From contig CANMHG010000006.1 in the NCBI GenBank assembly GCA_947497585.1, forward strand, positions 124,001 to 188,000: a stretch of 64,000 nt of DNA. The letters are read 5' to 3'. The stretch is from an uncultured Bacillaceae bacterium. GTDB taxonomy: Bacteria > Bacillota > Bacilli > Bacillales > Bacillaceae_L. Positions 51,537 to 60,571 of the stretch are shown here, in pieces (position 1 is the stretch's first letter; each line of letters begins with the position of its first letter). Both the position numbers and the translations under genes were made by a program. The notes beneath the pieces are model-generated. The model ran no database searches. It was not told the DNA's origin and saw nothing but the letters and a program-made list of their open reading frames with translations.

Positions 51537-53018
51537 TTAAGAATATTCTTTTACTATTGTTCTTGCCGCATAATATCCACTTAAACATGATGAAAGTGTT
51601 CCTGGCCCCGGAAAAACATGCTCCCCCACAATATAAAATTGAGGTAGCTTTGAACGCACTCCCCTAGGCTTACTAATTGCATTTTTTACAGTTAACGGAA
51701 ATCCACCAACCCCTGATTTACCAATAAACTTCTCATAAGTTAACGGAGAACCAGCTTCGAAATATATTAGCTTTTCCTTCACAGGTATTACTTGTTCAAC
51801 CTCATTAAGAATTTCACCTACTAGTTGTTCTTTAGCAAGCTTATATTCCTCTTTGGAGTAAGCATTCCATACACTTAGGTCTGTATGCACAGATATTGTC
51901 ATGGCCACCTCATTATCTACTGGATCACCATTCTTATCTTTCGCGTTGTGAAATGTAACATAAACTGGTCCATGTGCTTGATTTATAAGGGTAGAATGAG
52001 ATAAGCTAGGAACAATTTGATAAGCAAATGGAAGACTACTATCCTTTGGAAGATCCTTTTTAATCTCACCCGTTACAATCGCATCTAATCTAAATGCTCC
52101 CCAAGAGAATTCTCCATCATCTGTGTAACTTGTTTTAGGACCAAAAGATATGCCAGAATTATTAATTACTATATCAAAAAGAGAAGAGCACTTTTTACTT
52201 TCAATTCCCCATTTTTTCTGAATAGGATCATAGTTTACTTTCTGAACTGGTGATTTTAGTAGCACTCTGCCACCATGCTCCACCATTTTATCAGAAAGTG
52301 CTTTGCAAAGTTGCCCCATCCCATTTTCAAAAGTAAAGCTACCTTTTCTGTAAATAGATAGTGCAACACATGATGGTAAAAGGGCTGCTTCACTTACATC
52401 TGTTTGAACAGCATCAATTAATTGAGCATCAAGGAAGTGAATGAAAGGTTCATATGAATCCAGATTATGTCGTTTTAGTAGATCCCTCACTGTCCGCCGA
52501 GCAAATCGCGCCAGACGAAGTGCTGCATCAGGGTGTTTCACTAGAAACTTAGGCAACGTTCCTAAGTCATATAACCTTCTAATCGGCAAAGACACCTCAG
52601 ATTCTGTTACTCCAAGAACATCCTGACTTAGCTGGTTAAGTTCCTCCCAAAATTTAATGACATCACTACTTCGGTCAGGAAAGGCTAGTTTTAGCTCTTT
52701 CTCCCAGCTTTCTTTTGACTTGTAGATGGAAACCTTACCACTCGGTAAAATAACATCCATCGGGTGAAGCATATCATTAACCGGTAGCTCTATTTGTAGT
52801 TCATTCACTATTTTTCTTAATACACCATTTTCTTCCAATCCAAAGGCAATGGTTGCTCCAGTAGGGAACATTCTACCTTTACGAATATACCAACCTGCCG
52901 AACCTCCAACTGTAGTAGCTTTTTCTAAAACAGTTACATCATAGCCAGCCTTTCCTAAATAGGCTCCGGCAGTTAACCCACCTATACCTGCTCCAATGAT
53001 GCATATGGACTTTGTCAA
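51537..53018 (-). CDS. Phytoene desaturase-like FAD oxidoreductase
   Basis: A 493-residue FAD-dependent oxidoreductase of the CrtI/CrtN-like (COG1233) group. The N-terminal dinucleotide motif IIGAGIGGLTAGAYLGKAG is followed by GGSAGWYIRKGRMFPTGATI, and the C-terminal FAD motif is YIVGEHVFPGPGTLSSCLSGYYAARTI. Carotenoid desaturases and isomerases share this pattern. No crtB/crtM or other carotenoid genes are nearby, so substrate is open. TTG at 53018 is chosen because AAAGGAGGG lies 6 nt before it; a longer ATG frame adds only six residues that overlap the site. Confidence 0.85.
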   Translation of the reverse strand: MTKSICIIGAGIGGLTAGAYLGKAGYDVTVLEKATTVGGSAGWYIRKGRMFPTGATIAFGLEENGVLRKIVNELQIELPVNDMLHPMDVILPSGKVSIYKSKESWEKELKLAFPDRSSDVIKFWEELNQLSQDVLGVTESEVSLPIRRLYDLGTLPKFLVKHPDAALRLARFARRTVRDLLKRHNLDSYEPFIHFLDAQLIDAVQTDVSEAALLPSCVALSIYRKGSFTFENGMGQLCKALSDKMVEHGGRVLLKSPVQKVNYDPIQKKWGIESKKCSSLFDIVINNSGISFGPKTSYTDDGEFSWGAFRLDAIVTGEIKKDLPKDSSLPFAYQIVPSLSHSTLINQAHGPVYVTFHNAKDKNGDPVDNEVAMTISVHTDLSVWNAYSKEEYKLAKEQLVGEILNEVEQVIPVKEKLIYFEAGSPLTYEKFIGKSGVGGFPLTVKNAISKPRGVRSKLPQFYIVGEHVFPGPGTLSSCLSGYYAARTIVKEYS

Positions 53019-53082
53019 TGGTCTCCCTCCTTTCATGAGTTATATATATTCTTTTTAAGAAGATAAGCAGTTGATGTTTACT

Positions 53083-53148
53083 ATTTGTATAACTTATGTA
53101 CAGAATATGTATACATATGTTATACAAATTTTACACTTATCCTGTCAA
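53083..53148 (-). promoter_or_regulatory. Promoter overlapped by a large inverted repeat
   Basis: TTGACA (53148-53143) and TATAAC (53124-53119) are separated by 18 bp on the minus strand. The -10 element is part of a long inverted repeat: ATTTGTATAAC (53083-53093) with GTTATACAAAT (53119-53129), and the inner 14-bp palindrome ATATGTATACATAT (53105-53118). Several TGTA/TACA units are present. Confidence 0.72.
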
Positions 53149-53215
53149 CAAAAAACTTTTAATTCGAGATATCTTTTTGAAAAATAGTCATAACGTCACA
53201 TAAATCCCACAAAAA

Positions 53216-53240
53216 AAGAGACCTGAAAGGCCTCTCTTGC
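53216..53240 (-). terminator. Terminator after the DMT gene
   Basis: On the minus strand, AGAGAGGCCT is followed by a short loop and AGGTCTCT, then a run of seven T, shortly after the stop of the DMT gene. Confidence 0.85.
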
Positions 53241-53254
53241 TAGTAAAATATTAC

Positions 53255-54160
53255 TTATAGAGCATGTGAGCTTTTTTGTTTTAATTTTGACTTTTTATTG
53301 GCTAGGTATACTCCCAAGAAAATCGTTGCCAAACCTAGCAGTAAGTTACTTGTAATGGGTTCTCCAAGTAATATATTTCCCCATAATAGTGCTGTAAGGG
53401 GGATTAAATAGGTGACAGTACTAGCAAACTCAGCTCCTCCATCATTGATTAAGTAATAATAAAGTAAGTAAGCAATACCTGACCCTAAACACCCTAGACC
53501 GATGACTGATCCGATAAAGACAAAATCTGCAGTTTCTATTATTCTCCCAAACGCTGCTATATCCGTAATAATTACACCGATTAATCCAACACACGCCCCC
53601 ACGAGAAGAGAGAATGTGGAAATAACCACCACATGAGTTTGTTTTAAGTATTTTCGTGTAAACTGAGTGGCAAAACCATAACAGGTTGCAGCAAGTAGCA
53701 TTGTGCCAATTCCAATAAACTGACTAGAAAATAACTCGTTCACATTAAAATTCATAAGAATTAAGATTCCTATAAACCCAAGTCCAATTCCTATCCACTG
53801 CATTTTATTGAGTATAATAGAAAACACAAAAAATCCAATTAAGCCAGTTAGTATCGGTGTCAGTGCATTTAATACCGCTGCCGTATTACTAGTAATATTC
53901 GTTTGACTCAACGCGATAAGTCCCCATGGCAAACCCGCATTAACAATACCCACTGTTACTAGTGCTTTCCAAGGAAGAGGTCTTTGTATCTCCCTCTTTT
54001 TTATCTTAATGAATAAAACGGGTAATAAAATCAATACACCTGCTATACAGCGCAAAAATACTGTACCCCAGACTCCCGCCGTACTAATTAACGTCTCGAT
54101 AAATACAAACGATAAGCCCCATATTAAACTTAATAAAATTAATGCACCATATAATTTCAT
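53255..54160 (-). CDS. EamA/DMT-family transporter
   Basis: A 301-residue membrane protein with ten predicted helices in two EamA repeats (about 5-140 and 150-285), of the drug/metabolite transporter superfamily. Motifs such as LIWGLSFVFIETLI at helix 1 and TAVLNALTPILTGLIGFF at the start of helix 4 fit RhaT/YdcZ-like exporters of amino acids or metabolites. Substrate unknown. Monocistronic. Confidence 0.88.
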   Translation of the reverse strand: MKLYGALILLSLIWGLSFVFIETLISTAGVWGTVFLRCIAGVLILLPVLFIKIKKREIQRPLPWKALVTVGIVNAGLPWGLIALSQTNITSNTAAVLNALTPILTGLIGFFVFSIILNKMQWIGIGLGFIGILILMNFNVNELFSSQFIGIGTMLLAATCYGFATQFTRKYLKQTHVVVISTFSLLVGACVGLIGVIITDIAAFGRIIETADFVFIGSVIGLGCLGSGIAYLLYYYLINDGGAEFASTVTYLIPLTALLWGNILLGEPITSNLLLGLATIFLGVYLANKKSKLKQKSSHAL

Positions 54161-54289
54161 CCTGTACTCCTTGGTCTTACTATTAATCTAGTTTGTTTTC
54201 TATACTATATCAAAATTCTAAATATAGACAATATAAAGGCATACCACGAAGTCGTCATATTTGTACCGGAATTTTATTATCAATTCTCA

Positions 54290-55315
54290 TTATGATAATT
54301 CCTTATCCCACTCTTCTCTCTTTATCACCCTTCCCTTATCAGAAGAAATGCGAGCCAACTCAATAAATCTTGCTACTTTAAGTGCTTCGTTTAAAGAAAC
54401 AACCGGCTCTCTTCTTAACAACCCATCTGCAAGCAAGGAAAAGAAGTGGTCGTAACCTCCTGATTCAATCGCAACCTCTTTCTTATCTTCTCTATAAATT
54501 GTTCCAACCTCTTTATCTTTTTCTTGATAAAAAGTACCTTCAATTAGTTGCGGTTCTTGTCTGTCTAATCCATACTTTACAAAACTACCTTTTACTCCAT
54601 GCATTTCAAAACGAGGGTAGGCCGAATTAATAAAGGAGCTTGAGCGTAAATAGACTCTCTTTTCCCTATAATGGAACACGATGAAAAAACCATCATCGGT
54701 TTGACCGTTCTCTCGTTGAATCATTATCTCAGCATAAATTGCATCTGGTTCTCCGAATAAAACTAGTGCTTGATCGATTAGATGAGAACCTAAGTCGTAT
54801 AGGATACCAGACCCCGCTCCTGGCTGTTCTCTCCAACGATTACGAATAACCGGTCTGAATCGATCAAACCTTGATTCAAGTACCTTCCAGTCTCCTAACG
54901 TTCCTTCTTTAAGTAGCTTTTTTATCGTTAGAAAGTCTCCGTCCCAGCGGCGGTTTTGATGTACTGAAATGACAGATTTGCTATTCTTAGTAAGTTTAAT
55001 TAATTCTTCTCCTTCTTCAATTGTTAAAAACGCTGGTTTTTCGACAAGTACATCTTTTCCTGCCTGGATGCATTGTTTCAGCATATCGTAATGCATATCA
55101 GATGGTGTTGTAATTATATATAACGTTGCCTCACTATGTGAAAGTGCCTCTTCTAATGAGGCATACACTGGCACATGTCCTATATCGCTATCTTCACTTG
55201 ATGTCCCAGACCTCGAAACAACTCCAACCACTTCGTATTTATCAGATTGTACTAAATGCGGTAAATGAAACACCTTGGCAGCAAATCCATACCCAACAAT
55301 CATCGTTTTTATCAC
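54290..55315 (-). CDS. Gfo/Idh/MocA-family oxidoreductase
   Basis: A 341-residue NAD(P)-dependent sugar or inositol dehydrogenase-like enzyme. N-terminal Rossmann motif VGYGFAAKVFHLP (about 7-19), catalytic-region motif EKPAFLT with Glu92-Lys93-Pro94, and the C-terminal domain with GSHLIDQALVLFGEPDA. It lies 42 bp after the xylF gene on the same strand and may belong to the sugar operon as a metabolic enzyme. Exact substrate unknown. Confidence 0.87.
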   Translation of the reverse strand: MIKTMIVGYGFAAKVFHLPHLVQSDKYEVVGVVSRSGTSSEDSDIGHVPVYASLEEALSHSEATLYIITTPSDMHYDMLKQCIQAGKDVLVEKPAFLTIEEGEELIKLTKNSKSVISVHQNRRWDGDFLTIKKLLKEGTLGDWKVLESRFDRFRPVIRNRWREQPGAGSGILYDLGSHLIDQALVLFGEPDAIYAEIMIQRENGQTDDGFFIVFHYREKRVYLRSSSFINSAYPRFEMHGVKGSFVKYGLDRQEPQLIEGTFYQEKDKEVGTIYREDKKEVAIESGGYDHFFSLLADGLLRREPVVSLNEALKVARFIELARISSDKGRVIKREEWDKELS

Positions 55316-55357
55316 CTAAAGCCCTCCCTTTGACTAAAAAGCATCTCAAATAACAGA

Positions 55358-56437
55358 TCATTCTCCTTTATTTCTATAAACCTCTTCCCGTAAATGAAAA
55401 CCATCCGCAATAATGGTTTCATCCATGTTTTGTTGATCCACCGCAATTGGCCGAAGGAGAAGGGATGGTATATCTAGTTTTCCATTATTAATTGTTCTTT
55501 CCGTTATAATTGTTTCTCCCTTTGCCATTTTGATAGCAGCCTTTGCTGCTTCATATGCTAATGTCTTAATAGGTTTATAGATTGTCATTGTTTGTGTACC
55601 TTCAACAATTCGTTGAGTTGCAGCTAAGTCAGCATCTTGACCTGCAACAGGTATTTTCGCTGCAAGACCTTGTGCTACAAGTGCTTCAATAACTCCTCCA
55701 GCTGTTGCATCATTTGCAGCAATAACAGCATCTATCTCATTATTATTTATCTTCAAGGCCGCTTCCATATTGGCACGCGCACTGTCGGGGGCCCAATTTG
55801 CAGTCCATTGATCATATACGATTTGTATGTCACCACTATCTATAAGTGGCTGGAGCACATTAAACACTCCTTTTTTAAGTAAATGAGCATTATTGTCTGT
55901 GTTGGCCCCACCGATATATACATACTTCCCTTTTGGAACTAACTTTGTAATTGCCTGAGCTTGAAGCTCCCCAACTAACTCATTATCAAAAGAGATGTAT
56001 AAATCAATGGATGAATTTTTCACTAAACGGTCATATGATATTACTTTAATACCTGCAGTATGGGCTTTGTTAACAATTGTTGCTACAGCCTCTGCGTTAT
56101 GTGGAACAATAACCAGTAAGTCTATCCCTTCACTTATTAATGTTTCTGCCTGTACAATTTGTAGAGCATCATCACCTTTTGCTTCCCGTATAACAACTTC
56201 GCCACCTAATGCCTCCACTGCTTCTTTAAATAAGTCTCTATCCTTTGGCCAACGTTCTTCTTCTAGCGTATCCATCGAAAAGCCAATTTTGATTTTCTCA
56301 TCCAATTGGGAAATCTGCTCTTTCTCCGGCTCTCTACTTTCTGTCATTTGCGGAGAATTTCCACCTTCGCACGCTGCTAGCATTAGTAAAACACAGAAAA
56401 TACTTACCACTCCTATAGTTCTTAGCTTTTTGACCAT
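55358..56437 (-). CDS. xylF: D-xylose-binding lipoprotein
   Basis: A 359-residue solute-binding lipoprotein with a lipobox (LLMLAACEGG, lipid on Cys23) and a periplasmic-type sugar-binding fold closely resembling Escherichia coli XylF: KIGFSMDTLEEERWPKDRD, ERWxKDRD, NDATAGGVIEAL and GQDADLAATQRI are shared. No permease or ATPase is directly linked; it follows the YesN-like regulator by 35 bp. It should present xylose or a similar pentose to the ABC importer encoded upstream, or to the sensor system. Confidence 0.87.
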   Translation of the reverse strand: MVKKLRTIGVVSIFCVLLMLAACEGGNSPQMTESREPEKEQISQLDEKIKIGFSMDTLEEERWPKDRDLFKEAVEALGGEVVIREAKGDDALQIVQAETLISEGIDLLVIVPHNAEAVATIVNKAHTAGIKVISYDRLVKNSSIDLYISFDNELVGELQAQAITKLVPKGKYVYIGGANTDNNAHLLKKGVFNVLQPLIDSGDIQIVYDQWTANWAPDSARANMEAALKINNNEIDAVIAANDATAGGVIEALVAQGLAAKIPVAGQDADLAATQRIVEGTQTMTIYKPIKTLAYEAAKAAIKMAKGETIITERTINNGKLDIPSLLLRPIAVDQQNMDETIIADGFHLREEVYRNKGE

Positions 56438-56472
56438 TCGTTCTCCCCCCTTCCTTCCATCTTGATATTAAT

Positions 56473-58014
56473 TTAGTCTTTTAAACCAAGCAGAGTTTTA
56501 CGATATTCTCTAGGTGTTACATTACACATTTTTTTAAATACCTTGCTAAAGTAATTTGGCTCATGATAGCCAATTTCTAATGTAATTTCCTTAATACTTT
56601 TGTCTGGATCTGCCAGCATTTTCTTTGCTTTTTCTATACGGCACTCTGTTAAAAAGTCAATGTAATTTACCCCTAGTTTCTCCTTAAACATTTTACTGAT
56701 ATAAATTGGACTCAATCCAACTTTATTACTAAGTGTTTCTAACGAAATATTCAGTTGTGAATTATCCATGATATATTGTTTAATTTGATGGATTGTATTC
56801 GCTTCCAAATTTTCATAATGTATATCGTAAGATTTCTTTATTTCAATCAATAGATTTGTAGTTTCTGAGCGCAGTTGTCGGTAGTTTAGTGTCTGATAAT
56901 TATAGATTGGGGTTGCTGTCTCGATTCCCAATTCACTCATAATTGACCAAATTGACCATAGTGCTTCTAATACTAATTGTTGTGCTTGTTGCATTTCAAA
57001 GCCTTCTATCTCGTACGTTTGGATAAGTTGGCTTATACTTGACTTCAATTGATCCCACTGACCAAGGCGTACCTGATCAGAAAAATCTTTCTTTAAATAT
57101 TTCACCTGCCTGAGACTTTCTGTATCATTTAACATCGTAATATCTTGATAAAAACGATATTTTACAGGAAGAGTCGTATTGCTTGAAGCAATAATTGCTT
57201 CCTGATAGGATTGACGAATTTCCTCTAAAGAGTTGCAATCATTTCCTATACCAATAAACCAACTAGATTTCTCTTCCATGTTGCTTATAGATAAAATATC
57301 TCTTGCTAGAGATATGGCTTGTGCGCGATACGATTGATCTTTGTCTCGGAAAATAATAACCGGTAATTGCCCATCGTATAAGGCACCCATCCACCCGCTT
57401 TTCGTTTTCCTGACCTTTTCTTTAATCCGGGTGTAAAGATGTTCCATTCCATTCGGTACAATTACATTCATGACAAATACTTCACCTGTAGAGCGAATAT
57501 CAAGCATTTCCACGAGCATATTTAAATGAACTTCATGTACATGATCATAGAGTAATTGTGTAACAACATCTGTTTCAACGAGAGGTAACGTTCTTTGAAG
57601 CATTTCTCTTTGCATATTGCTTTCTGTTTTCAAGTTCCTCTCATCTTCTATTTCCTTCAAAACCTTTCCTATGGTTGTTCTAATTTCACTTACTTTACTT
57701 GGTTTTAAAATATAATCTTTAGCCCCAAGTTTTAAGGCAGATTGAACATAATTAAACGTATCAAAGGCTGTTACCATTATGAATTTAATTTGTGGATATA
57801 CAACATGAATCCGTTCTACCGCTTCCAAACCATTCATCCCTGGCATTTGTATATCCATCAGAACTAAATCTGGTTTAAAGCTTGCTGCTAATTCTACTGC
57901 CATACTCCCGTTATTTGCTTGTTCAACAATCAGATCTGGGAAAGCTCTATCTAAAATCGCTTTCATCCCTTCACGCTCTATTTGTTCATCATCCACAATT
58001 AAGAGCTTAATCAT
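56473..58014 (-). CDS. YesN-like AraC-type response regulator
   Basis: A 513-residue response regulator: receiver domain (1-120) with phosphorylated Asp54 in LVLMDIQMPGMNG, a long middle region, and a C-terminal AraC double HTH (about 410-510; LSNKVGLSPIYISKMFKEKLG and ITLEIGYHEPNYFSKVFKK). It overlaps the kinase gene by 8 nt. In YesMN/LytS-YesN systems such regulators switch on sugar transporter genes. Targets here are probably the ABC genes and xylF. Confidence 0.9.
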   Translation of the reverse strand: MIKLLIVDDEQIEREGMKAILDRAFPDLIVEQANNGSMAVELAASFKPDLVLMDIQMPGMNGLEAVERIHVVYPQIKFIMVTAFDTFNYVQSALKLGAKDYILKPSKVSEIRTTIGKVLKEIEDERNLKTESNMQREMLQRTLPLVETDVVTQLLYDHVHEVHLNMLVEMLDIRSTGEVFVMNVIVPNGMEHLYTRIKEKVRKTKSGWMGALYDGQLPVIIFRDKDQSYRAQAISLARDILSISNMEEKSSWFIGIGNDCNSLEEIRQSYQEAIIASSNTTLPVKYRFYQDITMLNDTESLRQVKYLKKDFSDQVRLGQWDQLKSSISQLIQTYEIEGFEMQQAQQLVLEALWSIWSIMSELGIETATPIYNYQTLNYRQLRSETTNLLIEIKKSYDIHYENLEANTIHQIKQYIMDNSQLNISLETLSNKVGLSPIYISKMFKEKLGVNYIDFLTECRIEKAKKMLADPDKSIKEITLEIGYHEPNYFSKVFKKMCNVTPREYRKTLLGLKD

Positions 58015-59446
58015 GTATCTCGCCCCTTTGTTTTGGAATTTTTAATAGTACGGACGTACCGGTACCTATTATACTTTCAATCGAAATGACGTCATCTTTC
58101 TCATAAAATATACGCAAACGCTTTACGACATTACTGAACCCTATTCCTGTTGAATGTCCTTCTGTTTTCACTTGACGCTCCAATAAGATTTGAGTAATTT
58201 TCTCCTCAGACATCCCCATCCCGTTATCCTGTATTTGAACAATAACATATTGATCCTTATCTATCACACGGATAGAAATGACACCCCCATCAACACTTGG
58301 CTCCACTGCGTGAATAACAGCATTCTCGATAATTGGTTGTAGGGTGAGGGCAGGAATGGCTATATCTATGCATGAGTCATCGACTTCTAACTGTAGTTGA
58401 AGCCTATCTGTGAAACGTGCCTTTTGGATTTCCATATATTGCTCCACAATCATCAACTCATCACGTAGCGTAACGGACCTATCTATTTGCTTTAAATTGT
58501 AACGCAACAAATCTGCAACACTTACGAGCAAATCACTAATTTCTTCAGAACCTTCTAAATACGCCTTTTTTGAAAGTGTATTAAGTGTATTAAACAAGAA
58601 ATGCGGATTAATTTGACTTTGCAGACTACGAAAATGACTTTCCTGTAGTAAAATTTTATTCTGTTGCAACTCATTTTCTAACTTTGCCTTGTCCTTTATT
58701 TGTTGAATTAAGTTTGTAATATTCATACGCATATGATTAAAGGTTTTTGCAAGAAAGGCTATTTCATCATTGGTTTTAACTGTTATTTCTTTGTCAAATC
58801 TACCTTTTGATAACTCACTAGCAGCCTCTGTTAGTTGTTGTACCGGCCTAGTTATACTTAATGAGAACCAATACGTAGCTAACAAGAGTAATAAAGAAGT
58901 TAATAGAACCATCCATATCCCAAGCTTCAATAACTCAATCGATTGCTCCATAATCCCACGATAAAAAGGCTCTTGTGTCTTTAGCTCCATATCAATTAAC
59001 GTAAGGGTCATATCGGATATATAGTTACCAATTCGTGTTGTTTCCGCAAGGTCCTTTACCGCTGCCTCTGAATCCCGCTCAAGTCCTATTAGTCGGTCTG
59101 TCGTTTCAATTAAACTACCTAGTAAATTAATGTAATTTGATAATGCAAAATTGTTTACTTCATTTCTTACGTAGAATATTTCATACCTTGCCGATCCCAT
59201 CACCTTTTTGCTACTCTCTAATCTCTCTAAGTTTTCTGGTGTAGGTTGGATCATATAATTATTTAAATCTATAATTACTTGATTGCTAGACCTTGAAACC
59301 TCATTTAATACTAAGTAACGGTTTAACACTTCATTGTATTTTACTTGTGTTTTATAGTTGTAGATTGTTAGCGTAATCCATATTAGGGACATTATGACGA
59401 TGACCACAGTTGTAAGTGTTAATATTTTTCTCTGAATACTAATCAT
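58007..59446 (-). CDS. LytS/YesM-type sensor histidine kinase
   Basis: A 479-residue membrane kinase. Membrane helices at about 8-28 and 175-195 bracket a small extracellular helical sensor of about 145 residues; HAMP (196-250) follows, then HisKA-7-type domain with His282 in SQINPHFLFNTLNTL and a HATPase domain (IENAVIHAV, DNGMGMSEE, GIGFSNVVKRL). It overlaps the anchored sugar-binding gene by 4 nt and the regulator by 8 nt. It probably receives sugar signals from the binding protein. Confidence 0.9.
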   Translation of the reverse strand: MISIQRKILTLTTVVIVIMSLIWITLTIYNYKTQVKYNEVLNRYLVLNEVSRSSNQVIIDLNNYMIQPTPENLERLESSKKVMGSARYEIFYVRNEVNNFALSNYINLLGSLIETTDRLIGLERDSEAAVKDLAETTRIGNYISDMTLTLIDMELKTQEPFYRGIMEQSIELLKLGIWMVLLTSLLLLLATYWFSLSITRPVQQLTEAASELSKGRFDKEITVKTNDEIAFLAKTFNHMRMNITNLIQQIKDKAKLENELQQNKILLQESHFRSLQSQINPHFLFNTLNTLSKKAYLEGSEEISDLLVSVADLLRYNLKQIDRSVTLRDELMIVEQYMEIQKARFTDRLQLQLEVDDSCIDIAIPALTLQPIIENAVIHAVEPSVDGGVISIRVIDKDQYVIVQIQDNGMGMSEEKITQILLERQVKTEGHSTGIGFSNVVKRLRIFYEKDDVISIESIIGTGTSVLLKIPKQRGEIHD

Positions 59447-60417
59447 GGCTGCCCGTCCTTCAATATTCTAATATTTGTAAAGTAGCCATCGATATCAAGG
59501 GGTACAGCCTCCCCATTTAACCATTTAATCAGTTTTTCAACACTGAGTTCACCCATTTTTTCCGGGTCTTGCTCTATGATACCGTCTATTTTCCCTTCTT
59601 CTAGAAGTGGTAATGATTCAGCTCCATCATCAAAAGTATAAATAAAAAAAGGTTCTACCTGGGATCTCTTCCCGATTTCCTGTACCATTGGACCAATCAT
59701 ATTCGCGTTTACAGCGATAAATGCATTTACATCCGGCATTTGATTCAACACGTCTCTCATCGAAGAGATGACTTGGTCTCTTGACTCGGTTGTTTCTGCT
59801 TGCAGCGTTATAATATCGGGGTATCTGTTTAATACTGCCTTGATCCCCTCTAATCTCTCTGTCTGGTAATACTCTTGCTGACTGTCATATAGAAGCACCA
59901 CATTCCCTGTCTCTCCCATATCTTCTACTAGCTGTCTTGCAATTAATCCTCCAGCCCTAAACTGATTGGAGCCAACATAGCTTCTTCTAAGGCTTTCTTT
60001 CATTGGTACATCGTTTGCCACCGTAATAATCGGAATACCATTAAATGCCGCCTTTACTTTTGTCAGCTCTTTAAATTCATCTGTATCGAGCCCTTGTACA
60101 ATAATTCCATCCACTTTGGAATGGATAGCGAGTTCTAATTTACTTAAAAATTCTTGTGGATTATTACTATAGCTGCCCCATATTTCAAGGCTAGCTCCTT
60201 CTTTCTCTGCCTGTCTCAATGCACCGATGCCAACCTCATTCCAAAACGTAGTATCCATATCTCTTGTAATTAACACGAATCGGTATTGTGAGTCTGTTTG
60301 ATTTTTTGCTTTTGGTAAGGATAGGTCATTGCTAAAGACAATGTTGGCGGATACGAAAATGAGATAACATAGGGAGACAAATACGATTATTATCAAGAAA
60401 TACATATATTTTTTCAT
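59443..60417 (-). CDS. Membrane-anchored sugar-binding sensor (XylFII-like)
   Basis: A 324-residue sugar-binding protein of the periplasmic-binding-protein type I group. An N-terminal hydrophobic segment (about 5-28) with no lipobox suggests an uncleaved anchor; the rest has the PBP fold (VLITRDMDTTFWNEVGIGALRQAE, GIIVQGLDTDEF, IPIITVANDVP, RAGGLIARQL). It is translationally coupled to the LytS-like kinase. In Clostridium, XylFII-LytS-YesN systems use such a protein to sense D-xylose for the kinase. Confidence 0.83.
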   Translation of the reverse strand: MKKYMYFLIIIVFVSLCYLIFVSANIVFSNDLSLPKAKNQTDSQYRFVLITRDMDTTFWNEVGIGALRQAEKEGASLEIWGSYSNNPQEFLSKLELAIHSKVDGIIVQGLDTDEFKELTKVKAAFNGIPIITVANDVPMKESLRRSYVGSNQFRAGGLIARQLVEDMGETGNVVLLYDSQQEYYQTERLEGIKAVLNRYPDIITLQAETTESRDQVISSMRDVLNQMPDVNAFIAVNANMIGPMVQEIGKRSQVEPFFIYTFDDGAESLPLLEEGKIDGIIEQDPEKMGELSVEKLIKWLNGEAVPLDIDGYFTNIRILKDGQP

Positions 60418-60520
60418 CTATTTCTTCTCCCCTTTCACATTAGACTACTTATCTTTATTCTAATTTGATTCTATCAGCCTACCAATGAAACTTCACTAGA
60501 TTAATATAGGTAATTATGCA

Positions 60521-60553
60521 AAAAGGCTTTCCCAATTTATTTGGTAAAAGCCT
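60521..60553 (-). terminator. Terminator after the sugar permease
   Basis: On the minus strand AGGCTTTTACCAA pairs with TTGGGAAAGCCT, followed by TTTTT. It separates the ABC importer genes from the sensor-kinase-regulator genes. Confidence 0.85.
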
Positions 60554-60571
60554 GCTTGCAGTGCTCATAAT

